A DNA stretch of 64,000 nucleotides, taken from contig NZ_JAEAMR010000010.1 in assembly GCF_015999245.1 (NCBI RefSeq), positions 257,269 to 321,268 on the forward strand, read 5' to 3'. A program made the position numbers and the translations under genes. The notes under the pieces are model-generated. The model did no database searches, was not told the DNA's origin, and was given only the letters and a program-made list of their open reading frames with translations. This DNA is from Streptomyces sp. AV19. Lineage in GTDB: Bacteria > Actinomycetota > Actinomycetes > Streptomycetales > Streptomycetaceae. Shown here in pieces: positions 1-8,475 of the stretch (position 1 is its first letter; each line of letters begins with the position of its first letter).

Positions 1-329
1 GGCTCCGCCCCGGACCCCGTATCGCGGCTTCGCCGCTCGTCCTCAAGCGCCGGACAGGCTGAAGTGCGCGCCCGGGCACGAATCCAGCCCGTCTGGGGGC
101 ACCCCCTCTGGGGGAGTTTGAGGACAGCGCCCGAAGGGCGCTTCGGGGGTGCAGGGGGCGAAGCCCCCGCCTACCGCGCGGGGCGGTTTCGGGGGTCCAG
201 GGGGCGCAGCCCCCGGTCAACGCGGCGAAGCCGCGTTACGGCCCCGGGGCCCGCCCCGGAAGAAACGGTGAAAGGGCGGGACCGGGGCACCCTCCCCGTC
301 AGGCGACGACCGTCACGCGACGATCACCG
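1..329. repeat. Streptomyces-type palindromic intergenic repeat
   Basis: No gene is supported here. The stretch is built from short nested inverted repeats around cgaagccgcg, gcccgaagggc and gggggcgaagccccc, and ends with the element ccggaagaaacggtgaaagg. The same pieces recur at about 5.4, 8.6 and 19.2 kb. The sequence can fold into several strong hairpins and probably acts as a terminator beyond the leftward gene ending at 330. The gene on its left side is outside the window. The ORFs that can be drawn through it are arginine/glycine-rich artefacts. Confidence 0.7.
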
Positions 330-569
330 TCACGCGACGATCAAATAGATCCCGTACCCAACGGCCGCCGCACACGCCGCGTAACACGCATACGCACCCG
401 TCCGCACCAGAGCCGTGGCCCCGCCCTGGCCCCCGCCCCCGCCCCTGTTCCCGTTCCCGTTCCGGGACGACGTCCCCACGATCCCCAGCGTGAAGAGCCC
501 CACCAGCGCCACCGTCATCACGACACTGACACCGAAGACCTGGCCGAGCGCGGCCCAATTGATGTTCAT
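330..569 (-). CDS. Small membrane protein downstream of Pit transporter
   Basis: A 79-residue protein with two predicted membrane segments, residues about 6-33 and 58-78. They are joined by a glycine/asparagine-rich loop that includes a run of five glycines. It starts 14 bases after the end of the phosphate transporter gene, on the same strand, so the two are probably cotranscribed. Small proteins of this kind accompany Pit genes in Streptomyces, as far as I recall. Function is unknown; an accessory or regulatory role for the transporter is only inferred from position. The GC-rich loop codons also give long antisense ORFs that are not genes. Confidence 0.75.
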   Translation of the reverse strand: MNINWAALGQVFGVSVVMTVALVGLFTLGIVGTSSRNGNGNRGGGGGQGGATALVRTGAYACYAACAAAVGYGIYLIVA

Positions 570-583
570 CGCGGAAGAGATCC

Positions 584-1828
584 TCAGCTGGTCGCGGCCA
601 CGGCGGGCTCAGGGGTTACGGAGGGGGCGGCCGGGGCGGCCGGGGCCGAGGACGGACCCGCCGGCGGCGGGGCGACGGCCTGCAGGGCCTGCGTGACGAC
701 ACCGGCCGGCTCCTCCGCCACGGCCGCGGACGGTGCCGCGTCGTCGGGAACGACCGGCTTCCGCCGCGACGCCAGCCAGATCGCGCCACTCACGGCGAGA
801 CCGAGCACGGCGACGGCCGCGACGCCCCAGTCGCCCTGCTCGGCGAGCAGCGCCGCGCCACCGGCGACCAGACCCGCCGCGGGCAGCGTCAGGCACCAGG
901 CGATGACCATGCGGCCGGCCGTGGACCAGCGCACCACGCCGCCCTTGCGGCCGAGCCCGGCGCCCATGATCGAGCCGGAGCAGACCTGCGTGGTGGAGAG
1001 CGCGAAGCCGATGTGCGAGGAGGCGAGGATCACCGTCGCGGCACCGGTCTGGGCGGCGAAGCCCTGCGCGGGGCGGATGTCGGTGAGTCCCTTGCCGAGG
1101 GTCTGGATGATGCGCCAGCCGCCCAGGTACGTACCGAGGGCGATCGCGAGACCGGCCGAGACGACGACCCACAGCGGCGGGTCGGAGTGCGGGGCGACGA
1201 CGCCGCCGGTGACCAGGGCGAGTGTGATCACGCCCATGGTCTTCTGCGCGTCGTTGGTGCCGTGGGCCAGCGAGACGAGCGCGGCCGAGGCGATCTGGCC
1301 GGCGCGGTAGCCGCCCGCCGTCTCGGACTCGTCGCGGCCGCGGGCCAGCCGGTAGGTGAGCCGGGTCGCGAGGGTCGCGGCGATGCCGGCCACGACCGGC
1401 GCCGCCACCGCCGGGATCAGGACCTTCATGACGACGGCGTCACCGTGGACGCCGCCCGTGCCGACCGAGACCAGCGTCGCGCCGATCAGGCCGCCGAAGA
1501 GGGCGTGCGAGGAACTGGAGGGCAGACCGGCCAGCCAGGTCAGCAGGTTCCAGACGATCGCGCCGACCAGACCGGCGAAAATCACCTCTGGTCTGATCCC
1601 GGCGGCCTCGTCGATGATGCCCCCGGAGATCGTCTTGGCGACCTCCACCGAGAGGAACGCGCCGACGAGGTTGAGCACCGCCGACATCGCCACCGCGACC
1701 TTGGGTCTGAGAGCCCCGGTGGAAATGGTGGTGGCCATCGCGTTGGCCGTGTCGTGGAAGCCGTTCGTAAAGTCGAACACCAAGGCCGTGACGATCACGA
1801 TCCCGATGAGAAGCGTGATGTGTTCCAT
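584..1828 (-). CDS. pit: Low-affinity inorganic phosphate transporter, Pit family
   Basis: A 414-residue integral membrane protein of the PiT (PF01384) family, which imports metal-phosphate with protons through the cell membrane. The first family signature, GFHDTANAMAT, lies at residues 23-33. The second, SLAHGTNDAQKTMG, lies near residue 190. About ten hydrophobic segments can be seen. The last 60 residues are an alanine/proline-rich tail that is probably cytoplasmic and not conserved. Length is normal for the short bacterial Pit form. It resembles Streptomyces PitH proteins. A direct-repeat PHO box lies upstream at 1912-1933, so control by PhoR-PhoP under phosphate starvation is likely. It is probably cotranscribed with the small membrane protein behind it. 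Confidence 0.92.
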   Translation of the reverse strand: MEHITLLIGIVIVTALVFDFTNGFHDTANAMATTISTGALRPKVAVAMSAVLNLVGAFLSVEVAKTISGGIIDEAAGIRPEVIFAGLVGAIVWNLLTWLAGLPSSSSHALFGGLIGATLVSVGTGGVHGDAVVMKVLIPAVAAPVVAGIAATLATRLTYRLARGRDESETAGGYRAGQIASAALVSLAHGTNDAQKTMGVITLALVTGGVVAPHSDPPLWVVVSAGLAIALGTYLGGWRIIQTLGKGLTDIRPAQGFAAQTGAATVILASSHIGFALSTTQVCSGSIMGAGLGRKGGVVRWSTAGRMVIAWCLTLPAAGLVAGGAALLAEQGDWGVAAVAVLGLAVSGAIWLASRRKPVVPDDAAPSAAVAEEPAGVVTQALQAVAPPPAGPSSAPAAPAAPSVTPEPAVAATS

Positions 1829-1911
1829 TCACCCAGGCAATCAGTCCGGTGGTCAGTTTCAAGTACGTCAGCAAGTACGTCAGTACGTGAGTACGCGGCG
1901 ACCGTAGGGAC

Positions 1912-1933
1912 TCAGGGTGAACGGAAGGTGAAC
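1912..1933 (-). promoter_or_regulatory. Putative PHO box (PhoP operator) for pit
   Basis: On the minus strand two adjacent 11-base direct units, GTTCACCTTCC and GTTCACCCTGA, share GTTCACC at exact 11-base spacing. This matches the known Streptomyces PhoP operator layout. The site is about 85 bases upstream of the pit start, within the divergent region shared with the aldolase gene. A second feature of the same region (1860-1895) is the repeated agtacgtca motif, of unknown meaning. Confidence 0.7.
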
Positions 1934-1975
1934 GGGCGCGGGAGTCACGGTGACGCGAACCGGAGGCGGTGAAGC

Positions 1976-2641
1976 ATGAACGGACCCGCGGATTCCGCGG
2001 CCGAGGCCCGGATCCGGGCGGAAGTGCTGGCCACGGCCCGGCGGACGGTCGCCGAGGGGCTGGTGGTGGGCACCTCGGGGAACGTCTCGGCCCGGCTCGG
2101 CGACATGATCCTTGTCACGCCCAGCGGCGTCCCGTACGACCGGCTCGGCCCGGAGGACCTGGTGGCCGTGGACCCGGACGGCACCCCGCTCCACCCCGCC
2201 GGGCCCGTGCCCACCAGCGAGCTGCCCCTGCACCCCGCCGTCTACCGGGCCACCGACGCCACGGCGATCGTGCACACCCACGCCGTCCACGCCACCGCCG
2301 TCTCCCTCCTCGTCGACGAGGTGCCGCCGGTCCACTACGTGGCCGCGACCCTGGGCGGCCCGGTCCGCGTCGCGCCGTACGCCCTCTACGGCAGCGACGC
2401 ACTCGCCCGCCACGCCCTGGCCGCCCTCGACGGCCGCACCGGCTGCCTGCTGCGCAACCACGGCACGCTCACCCACGGGGCGAGCCTCGACGCGGCCTAC
2501 GACCGCACCGCCCAGCTGGAGTGGATGTGCCGCGTCTGGCTCGCCGCCTCCGGCGTCCCGGGCCGCGCGCCCACCCTGCTGACCCCGGACCAGCTCGCAG
2601 AAGCGGCCGAAAAGCTCACCGGATACGGCCGGAAACCGTAA
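1976..2641 (+). CDS. Class II aldolase/adducin family protein
   Basis: A 221-residue protein of the class II (zinc) aldolase family, similar to L-fuculose-phosphate aldolases. These cleave or epimerise sugar phosphates using an enediolate intermediate. Visible motifs are the substrate loop GTSGNVSAR (residues 26-34), TPSG near residue 44, the acidic residue in SELPLH, the zinc-binding HTHAVH near residue 96, and a third histidine in RNHGT. The start is chosen at ATG behind a GGAGG ribosome site. It is divergent from pit. The true sugar substrate cannot be told from sequence. Length is normal for the family (about 210-220). Confidence 0.88.
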   Translation: MNGPADSAAEARIRAEVLATARRTVAEGLVVGTSGNVSARLGDMILVTPSGVPYDRLGPEDLVAVDPDGTPLHPAGPVPTSELPLHPAVYRATDATAIVHTHAVHATAVSLLVDEVPPVHYVAATLGGPVRVAPYALYGSDALARHALAALDGRTGCLLRNHGTLTHGASLDAAYDRTAQLEWMCRVWLAASGVPGRAPTLLTPDQLAEAAEKLTGYGRKP

Positions 2642-2716
2642 ACAACCGGGCAGAAATACCCGCTCGCCCGTTCACGCCGACTGGCCCCGCCCCGCGCGGC
2701 CGCCGACACTTGAGGG

Positions 2717-3841
2717 ATGCATCTGGTCAGGACGACGGCCTGGACAGCGGCGACCGCGATCGGAGCCGGGACGGCCGCGCTGGCGGCCGGGCGGTACGCG
2801 GGCACCGCCGCCCTGCGGACCGGGCCCGGCACACCGCTGCCCGGCGAACACCCCCTCACCGTGCACGCCACCGACGCCGGCACCGTCACCCTCGCCCGCA
2901 CCCCCTCCTCCGTACGCCCCGGCACCCACGGGATCGCCGCGCCCGGCCTGCACGCGATCGTCGGGCCGCCCGTCGCCGACGTCTCGCACCCCCACGACCG
3001 CGTCGTCCGCCACCTCGTCCGGGTCGTCCACGGCGACCTGCGCGCGGGTGCCCGTGTCCACTTCACCCCGCAGGTCCACGCCGGGGACCCGCACGGGGCG
3101 CTGGGCATCGTCCACCGCGACGTGGACCTGCCCGGCGAGGACGGCACGCTGCCCGCCTGGTTCGTGCCGGGCGCCCGCGACACCTGCGTCGTCGCCGTGC
3201 ACGGGCTGGGCACCACCCGCGAACACCCCATGGTCGTCCTGCCGTTCCTGCACCGCTCGCGGCTGCCCGTGCTCGTCCCCGCCCTGCGGGGCGACCCCGG
3301 CGCGCCCCGGCCCGCCGACGGCATCGGCCGGCTCGGCGCCGCCGAGCGGTACGACGTCGCCGCCGCCGTCGCGGAGGCCGTGCGGCGCGGGGCCCGGCGT
3401 GTGGTGCTGCTCGGCTGGTCCACCGGGGCCACCGCGGCGCTGCTCGCCGCCGCCGACCCGCACGTGGCCCCGCGCGTCGGCGGGCTCGTCCTCGACTCCC
3501 CGGTGCTCGACTGGGACGCCGCGCTGCACGCGCTCGCCGGGCGCCGGACGCCCGCCGCGCTGCGCCCGCTCGCGGTGCACTCGGCCCGCGCCCGCGCCGG
3601 CCTCGACCAGGGCGAACTCCGGGCGGCCGCCGACCCGGCACGGCTGACCGTGCCCACCCTCCTCGTCCACGCCCCGGACGACCCCGTGGCCCCCTGGCAC
3701 CACTCCCGTGACCTCGCCGCGCGCCGCCCCGACCTCGTCACCCTGCGGACGGTCCGCGACGCCGGGCACTCCGCCCTGTGGAACGTCGACCCGGCGGGCT
3801 ACGAGGAGGCCCTGCGGCGTTTCCTGACCCCTTTCATGTAG
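2717..3841 (+). CDS. Alpha/beta hydrolase with N-terminal anchor
   Basis: A 374-residue protein. The first 25 residues form an arginine-led hydrophobic stretch that could be a membrane anchor or uncleaved signal. The hydrolase fold begins near residue 155 with VVAVHGLGTTREH. The nucleophile elbow is GWSTGA (Ser near residue 238), the acid is probably in VHAPDDPVAP, and the catalytic histidine is in DAGHSALWN. The fold resembles dipeptidyl-peptidase/acylaminoacyl-peptidase-like hydrolases of the actinobacterial envelope, but the substrate is not known. It lies 75 bases after the aldolase gene and could be in the same transcript. Confidence 0.82.
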   Translation: MHLVRTTAWTAATAIGAGTAALAAGRYAGTAALRTGPGTPLPGEHPLTVHATDAGTVTLARTPSSVRPGTHGIAAPGLHAIVGPPVADVSHPHDRVVRHLVRVVHGDLRAGARVHFTPQVHAGDPHGALGIVHRDVDLPGEDGTLPAWFVPGARDTCVVAVHGLGTTREHPMVVLPFLHRSRLPVLVPALRGDPGAPRPADGIGRLGAAERYDVAAAVAEAVRRGARRVVLLGWSTGATAALLAAADPHVAPRVGGLVLDSPVLDWDAALHALAGRRTPAALRPLAVHSARARAGLDQGELRAAADPARLTVPTLLVHAPDDPVAPWHHSRDLAARRPDLVTLRTVRDAGHSALWNVDPAGYEEALRRFLTPFM

Positions 3842-3920
3842 GGGCGCACGCGGGCCCGCACAGGTCGCCACCAGGGGTCATGGGTGGCTGCATGGTTGAT
3901 TCCGATTGGGTTTTCGGAGC

Positions 3921-5339
3921 GTGAACGGCAAGACTGCTCCTGTGACGTCCCGTACTCCGCGCGACTCCCGGCTCAGACTCGTCCCCCGGCAGCCGATCGC
4001 CGCCGCCCGCAAGGCGGTCGCCGACCGAGGCTCCCGTCCGGCCCCCCGCCCGCCCGCAGGCATCCCGGGCCGGCCGGAACTCGCCCGGCAGGCGAGAGCC
4101 GGTCTCACCGGCGCCGTCCGCCTCGCCCGCTGGGCGGCCGAGGCGGAGACCCGCCCCGAGGAGCTCGGCCGGGCCGCCGACCGGGCCGCGGCCGCCCTGG
4201 GGGTGACGCCCGACCGGGTGCGCGCCGACTGGGACCGGGCGCGGCTGGCCGGCCTCCTCGAACTGCACGGCGGCACCGCCCGTCCCGGCTGGCGGCTGAC
4301 CGCCTGGGACCGGGACGACAGCGCCGTGCTGCGCGGCTGGGTGGCCCTCTTCGACGCCTGGTCGATCGCCCGCCCCGAACCGGCCGGCACCGACGCGACC
4401 GTCGCCGCCGAGGTCGTCGAGGCCGCCCCCCAACTGCTGTCCGTCATGCACCTGTCCGCCGGCCCGGTGCCCGTCGCCGAGCTGCTCGACCTCCTCCGGC
4501 AGCGCGTGGCCGAGATCCGCGCCGAGCGCTGCGAGGTCCGCTACGAGGGCCGTGACGAGGGGCGCCCGGTGCCGGACCGCCCCACCCGCTGCCCCGAGGC
4601 GGTCGAACCGCTCGCCGGCCTGCTCGACTGGGCCCTGGACGGGCTCGCCTCGGTCGGCGCCCTCGTCGTGCGCGGCACCGGCCCGACGGCCGAGGCGGTG
4701 CTGACGCCGCTGGGGAACTGGGCGGTATGGGTCAAGCTCGAACAGATCTGCGTGGCCGCCCAGAGCCCCGCGGGCAACATCGAGCTCGCCGCCGAGGCCA
4801 TGCTGCGCGGCTGCGCCGACCTCAGCCCCGGCCCGGCCCGCGCCGAGTACCGCGCCTGGCTCGCCGCCCGGCCGGTGCGCAGCGCGGTCGCCGAGCTCCT
4901 GGACGCGGCCCGGGGCGACGACGCGCTGGTGCGCGGCCTGGCCTTCGAGGCGCTGCGCGCCGTGGGCGCCCCCGCGGAACCCGCGGTGCGCGCCGCCGTC
5001 GACGAGCCGGCCGTCCGCCCGTACGCCCTGCTGTGGCTCGCCGAGCAGGAGGGGCACGACCCCGAGGAGGCGGCGGAGGTCCTCACCCGCGAGGAGGCGA
5101 CCTGGCTGTGGGTGGACACCGCCGCGGCCGTCGCCGACCACGGGGAGAGCCGGCTGTTGGTGCGCCACCTCGACTCGGCGGTGCAGGGCACGGTGCCCGG
5201 GCTGCTGGAGGAGGTACGTGCGGTGGGGCACCCCCGCACCGTCCAGGTGCTGGTGGCCCTGGCCGCCGCGCACCCCGACCCGGCGCTCGCCAAGGCGGTC
5301 CGCCGCGCGGCCTTCCAGGTCCACCGCGGGGGCACCTGA
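3921..5339 (+). CDS. Conserved actinobacterial protein of unknown function
   Basis: A protein of about 472 residues, rich in alanine, leucine and arginine. It has no membrane segments and no motif that I recognise. Residues 40-130 look helical and could hold a winged-helix or repeat-like fold; the carboxy-terminal third has short repeating helical pairs, possibly HEAT-like. I place the start at GTG 3921; TTG at 3906 and GTG at 3942 are alternatives, and none has a clear ribosome site. The gene ends at the left arm of a long palindrome and is convergent with the next gene. Confidence 0.7.
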   Translation: MNGKTAPVTSRTPRDSRLRLVPRQPIAAARKAVADRGSRPAPRPPAGIPGRPELARQARAGLTGAVRLARWAAEAETRPEELGRAADRAAAALGVTPDRVRADWDRARLAGLLELHGGTARPGWRLTAWDRDDSAVLRGWVALFDAWSIARPEPAGTDATVAAEVVEAAPQLLSVMHLSAGPVPVAELLDLLRQRVAEIRAERCEVRYEGRDEGRPVPDRPTRCPEAVEPLAGLLDWALDGLASVGALVVRGTGPTAEAVLTPLGNWAVWVKLEQICVAAQSPAGNIELAAEAMLRGCADLSPGPARAEYRAWLAARPVRSAVAELLDAARGDDALVRGLAFEALRAVGAPAEPAVRAAVDEPAVRPYALLWLAEQEGHDPEEAAEVLTREEATWLWVDTAAAVADHGESRLLVRHLDSAVQGTVPGLLEEVRAVGHPRTVQVLVALAAAHPDPALAKAVRRAAFQVHRGGT

Positions 5340-5370
5340 GCCGGTGCGGGGCCCTGGGGGAGGTTGCCCC

Positions 5371-5518
5371 TGCCCCGTCCTTTCACCGTTTCTTCCGGGG
5401 AGACCCCGGACCCCATCCGCCCTTCGGGCGGAGTCCTCAAACGCCGGACGAGGACTCCGCCCGAAGGGCGGACGGGGTCCGGGGTCTCCCCGGGAAACGG
5501 TGAAAGGGCGGGGCGGGG
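5371..5518. repeat. Long palindromic repeat between convergent genes
   Basis: Bases 5381-5438 and 5450-5505 form an almost perfect inverted repeat with stem arms of about 56-58 bases, differing by a small indel and one substitution. The arms begin with tttcaccgtttc and end with ggaccggcgttt-type loop sequence near aaacgccggac. The flanks are C-rich on the left and G-rich on the right. Such a hairpin would stop transcription from both convergent neighbours. It is one copy of a repeat family also present at 1-329, 8476-8701 and 19057-19333. Confidence 0.8.
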
Positions 5519-5523
5519 GCGAC

Positions 5524-6099
5524 TCAACCGCGGCCCACGGCCGCGACGATGACCGCCCCGCCCACCACCTCCCGCACCGCCCGCGCCACATCCAGCACCC
5601 GAAACCCCTCCGCGACCCCGATCCACACCCCCACCCCGTCCGCGTACGACGCGACGACGCCCGGCACGGGCAGGGAGCCGGGCAGCACCGGCACCTCCGG
5701 AGCCGACACCACCCGCACCGCCGAAACCACCCGCACGTCAACCCCCTCCACCACCAACCCCACCCGCCCCTCCGCAGCCCCGATCAGCGCCTCCCGCACC
5801 CGTCCCGCCACGACCGGCAGCGGCTCCCCGGACTCCGCCGCCAACTCCACGGAGATCCGCAACGGCCCGGCCGGCAGGGCGCCAGGGGGGACCGGGACCG
5901 GTCCGGAAACCGGCGCGGCGGGGCTCCGGTCGATGCGGAGGGCACCGAGGCGTACCCCCGGCGGCACCGGAGCCGCCCGCAGCACGCGCACCGCCGCGGC
6001 CTCCGCGATCCACGCCCCGTCCTCCGCGCCCCCCAGCGGCAGCAGCCTGCCGAGGGCGAGTTGCCGGCGGACCGCCCGTTCCAACGACGCGTCGTCCAT
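5524..6099 (-). CDS. Conserved protein linked to Asp23 cluster
   Basis: A protein of 191 residues if it starts at ATG 6099 (MDDASLERAV). An earlier ATG at 6120 would add seven residues. The carboxy-terminal 80 residues (VRVREALIGAAEGRVGLVV and after) resemble the alternating hydrophobic pattern of Asp23/Gls24 domains, which fits its position divergent from the Asp23 operon. I do not recognise a catalytic motif. It may be a distant Asp23-like partner protein. The 119-base space between this gene and 6219 should hold both divergent promoters. Confidence 0.7.
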   Translation of the reverse strand: MDDASLERAVRRQLALGRLLPLGGAEDGAWIAEAAAVRVLRAAPVPPGVRLGALRIDRSPAAPVSGPVPVPPGALPAGPLRISVELAAESGEPLPVVAGRVREALIGAAEGRVGLVVEGVDVRVVSAVRVVSAPEVPVLPGSLPVPGVVASYADGVGVWIGVAEGFRVLDVARAVREVVGGAVIVAAVGRG

Positions 6100-6218
6100 A
6101 GCCGTCCTCCTGCCGCACACGCCGCGAAGTTCGCACCGACAGGGCCTATCGTGTCAACAGATCGGTGGCGCCATGTCCCTCCCGCGGAACATTCCCCTGG
6201 AAGCGAGGCGAACGACCC

Positions 6219-6683
6219 ATGACCGACACGACGGGCGGCGGCCCGGACGGACCCGGCCCCGGGGCGGCGAAGGAGAAGGAGTACGTGCCTCCGGCCGAGC
6301 GCGGACGCACCACCATCGCCGACGGCGTCGTGGAGAAGATCGCCGGCCTGGCGGCCCGTGACGTGGTCGGCGTCCACGCGATGGGCAGCGGTTTCGCGCG
6401 CACGTTCGGCGCGGTGCGCGACCGGGTGCCGGGCGGCGGCGGTGGCAAGTCCTCGACGCGCGGGGTGAAGGCGGAGGTCGGCGAGGTCCAGACGGCGCTC
6501 GACCTGGAGATCGTCGTCGACTACGGCGTGGCGATCGCCGAGGTGGCCCGCGCCGTGCGGGAGAACGTCATCGCCGCGGTGGAGCGCATGACCGGCCTGG
6601 AGGTCGTCGAGGTGAACATCGCCGTCAGCGATGTGAAGCTGCCCGACGAGGAGGAGGAAGAGACGCCGCCGAGGATCCAGTGA
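6219..6683 (+). CDS. Asp23/Gls24 family envelope stress protein
   Basis: A 154-residue soluble protein. Residues about 27-140 form the Asp23 (PF03780) domain, beginning TTIADGVVEKIAGLAARDV and including VKAEVGEVQTALDLEIVVDYG. The start is the ATG after an aagcgagg ribosome-like site. In Staphylococcus aureus, Asp23 sits on the membrane through AmaP and responds to cell-wall stress; a similar role here is inferred. It is the first of five tightly packed rightward genes ending at 8467. The tail is acidic (DEEEEE). Confidence 0.88.
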   Translation: MTDTTGGGPDGPGPGAAKEKEYVPPAERGRTTIADGVVEKIAGLAARDVVGVHAMGSGFARTFGAVRDRVPGGGGGKSSTRGVKAEVGEVQTALDLEIVVDYGVAIAEVARAVRENVIAAVERMTGLEVVEVNIAVSDVKLPDEEEEETPPRIQ

Positions 6684-6714
6684 CCGGCCCGGGGACAGGG
6701 ACGAGGAGCGCACG

Positions 6715-6918
6715 ATGAGCATGGCCGTGATCGGCTTGATCGTCGGCATGGCGCTCGGATTCGCCGGGTACTTCGGCGGGTTCGGCGCCTTCCTGCTGGT
6801 GGCGGCGCTGGGTGCCGTCGGGTTCGTCGCGGGCCGGTTCCTCGACGGCGACCTGGAGCCGGGCGACTTCTTCCGCCCGCGCGACCGTGATCGTGACCGC
6901 GACGACCGGAGGCGGTAG
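6715..6918 (+). CDS. Small membrane protein, DUF2273-like
   Basis: A 67-residue protein with two adjacent membrane segments (residues 3-19 and 24-41). A basic, aspartate/arginine-repeating tail follows (DRDRDRDDRRR). Small two-helix proteins of this kind (DUF2273-like) accompany Asp23 genes in Gram-positive bacteria. It probably helps hold Asp23 proteins at the membrane. It lies 31 bases behind the Asp23 gene and three bases before the next gene, so it is part of the same operon. Confidence 0.82.
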   Translation: MSMAVIGLIVGMALGFAGYFGGFGAFLLVAALGAVGFVAGRFLDGDLEPGDFFRPRDRDRDRDDRRR

Positions 6919-6921
6919 GCG

Positions 6922-7290
6922 ATGACCGTCGCGCGGGGAGGGCGGGCCGTGGAACCGGCCGGGCGCGGAGCCACCCGGATCGCCGACCGCGTCGTCGCGA
7001 AGATCGCCTCGCAGGCCGCCCGCGAGGCGCTGGCCGACGACGGGGGAGGGGGGCCGGACCGTACGGCCCCGCACGCGTCCGTGACCGTCCACGAGGAGAC
7101 GGCGCGGGTCGACGTCTCCGTCGAGCTCGGCTACCCGGCGGACATCGCCGGGCGCTGCCGCGCCGTGCGGCGGCGGATCACCGAGCGCGTACGGGCCCTG
7201 GCGGGCATGGAGGTGCCGGAGGTCGTGGTCACCGTGGAGCGGCTGCACTCGCCGCACCTGCGCGGCGGCGGGGCGGAGCGGGTGCGGTGA
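6922..7290 (+). CDS. Second Asp23/Gls24 family protein
   Basis: A 122-residue Asp23-like protein. The domain starts with GATRIADRVVAKIASQAAR and continues through the beta segment ASVTVHEETARVDVSVELGYP to the carboxy-terminal helix. It is shorter than the first Asp23 protein of the operon and lacks its acidic tail. The stop overlaps the GTG start of the following gene, indicating translational coupling. It probably forms part of a membrane-linked Asp23 assembly. Confidence 0.85.
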   Translation: MTVARGGRAVEPAGRGATRIADRVVAKIASQAAREALADDGGGGPDRTAPHASVTVHEETARVDVSVELGYPADIAGRCRAVRRRITERVRALAGMEVPEVVVTVERLHSPHLRGGGAERVR

Positions 7291-7859
7291 CCGGGCCCGG
7301 GGAGGACGGGGACGGCGGCCGCGCGGGCCGCTTCTGGTCGGCCCGCCGGGTGCCCGCCGCGCTGGCGGCGGTCGTCGTCCTGGCCGCGGCGGCGCTCCTC
7401 CTCTACGACGTGGCGGCGGTACGGGCCGGCCGCCGGGCCCTGGGCTGGCGGCGCCGGCTCGCCCGGGAACTCGCCGACCGGCCGCTGGACAACGGCTGGA
7501 TCATCGCCGGCGCGGCGGTCGTGGTGCTGCTGGGGCTCTGGCTGATCGTCCTGGCCCTGTCGCCGGGCCGGCGGGGCGTGCTGCCGATGCGGCGCGACAG
7601 TCCCGACGTCCGGGCCGGCCTCGACCGGCGCGCGGCGGCGCTGGTGGTGCGGGACCGGGTGCTGAAGGTCTCCGGCGTGCAGTCCGTACGCGTCGACGTC
7701 GGCCGGCTGACGGTCCGGGCGCGTGCGCGGGCGCACTTCCGGGACCTGGACGAGGTGCGCGCGGACGTGGACGGCGCGCTGGCCGACGCCGTACGGGAGT
7801 TGGGGCTCGCCCGGCGGCCCGTCCTGTCGGTGCGCGTCCACCGGCCGCCGAGGCGGTGA
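7287..7859 (+). CDS. DUF6286-type membrane protein of Asp23 operon
   Basis: A 190-residue protein with two membrane segments (residues about 22-46 and 73-95), each flanked by arginines. A carboxy-terminal domain of about 75 residues follows, resembling half of an Asp23 domain (RAAALVVRDRVLKVSGVQSVRVDVG). The layout matches the actinobacterial DUF6286 family found only next to Asp23 genes. It starts with GTG overlapping the preceding gene, and its stop overlaps the next start. Function is inferred as a membrane anchor or partner of the Asp23 proteins. Confidence 0.82.
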   Translation: MTGPGEDGDGGRAGRFWSARRVPAALAAVVVLAAAALLLYDVAAVRAGRRALGWRRRLARELADRPLDNGWIIAGAAVVVLLGLWLIVLALSPGRRGVLPMRRDSPDVRAGLDRRAAALVVRDRVLKVSGVQSVRVDVGRLTVRARARAHFRDLDEVRADVDGALADAVRELGLARRPVLSVRVHRPPRR

Positions 7860-8467
7860 GGGCGGTGCTGCGGCTTTTCAACCGTGTACTGCTGGGGCTG
7901 GCGGGGCTGTTGCTGGCGGGGCTCGGCGCGGCGGTGCTCGTCGGGGCGCTGGACCTGCCCCGGCACTGGGACTTCTCCCTGCCGTCCGCCTGGCCGTTCC
8001 AGGGGCCGGACGACGTCCTGCTCACGGCCGCGGACCGGCGGCGGTGGCGGGGCCGGGGCTGGTGGTGGCCGGTCGTGCTCGGCGCGCTGGCGGTGGTGCT
8101 GCTGCTCGCGGTGTGGTGGCTGGTGGCGCAGTTGCGCCGGCGGCGGGTGCGGGACATGGTGCTCGGCGGGGGCGAGCCCGACGATCCCGTCGTGATCGTG
8201 CGTGGGCACGCGCTGGAGGAGGCGCTGGCGGCGGAGGCGGGGGCCCTGGACGGGGTCGAGCGGGCGGGGGTGGTGCTGGTGGGACGGCGGAACGCGCCGC
8301 GGGCGCGGGTGGTTCTGGTGCTGGGTGCGGGGGCGGTGCCGGATGTGGTGCTGCGGCGTTTCCGGGCGGAGGTCCTGGGGGCGGCCCGGACCTCGGCCGG
8401 GCTGGCGCGGCTTCCGGCGGAGGTGCGGTTGCGGGCGGTGCGGCATCGCGCGGAGCGCGTGGGGTGA
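7856..8467 (+). CDS. amaP: AmaP-like membrane protein
   Basis: A 203-residue protein with membrane segments at about residues 10-31 and 63-86, and a carboxy-terminal Asp23-interacting-type domain. This is the layout of AmaP, which anchors Asp23 at the membrane in staphylococci. The start is GTG overlapping the previous stop. It is the last gene of the operon. The transcript runs straight into the palindromic repeat at 8476-8701. The symbol is given by analogy of layout and context, not by a strong sequence match. Confidence 0.75.
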   Translation: MRAVLRLFNRVLLGLAGLLLAGLGAAVLVGALDLPRHWDFSLPSAWPFQGPDDVLLTAADRRRWRGRGWWWPVVLGALAVVLLLAVWWLVAQLRRRRVRDMVLGGGEPDDPVVIVRGHALEEALAAEAGALDGVERAGVVLVGRRNAPRARVVLVLGAGAVPDVVLRRFRAEVLGAARTSAGLARLPAEVRLRAVRHRAERVG

Positions 8468-8475
8468 GTTTTTCT

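Noticed and set aside
3834..5741. Leftward open frame of 635 codons
   Set aside because: It runs antisense through the unknown protein gene and the palindromic repeat, with Gly/Arg-rich content only.
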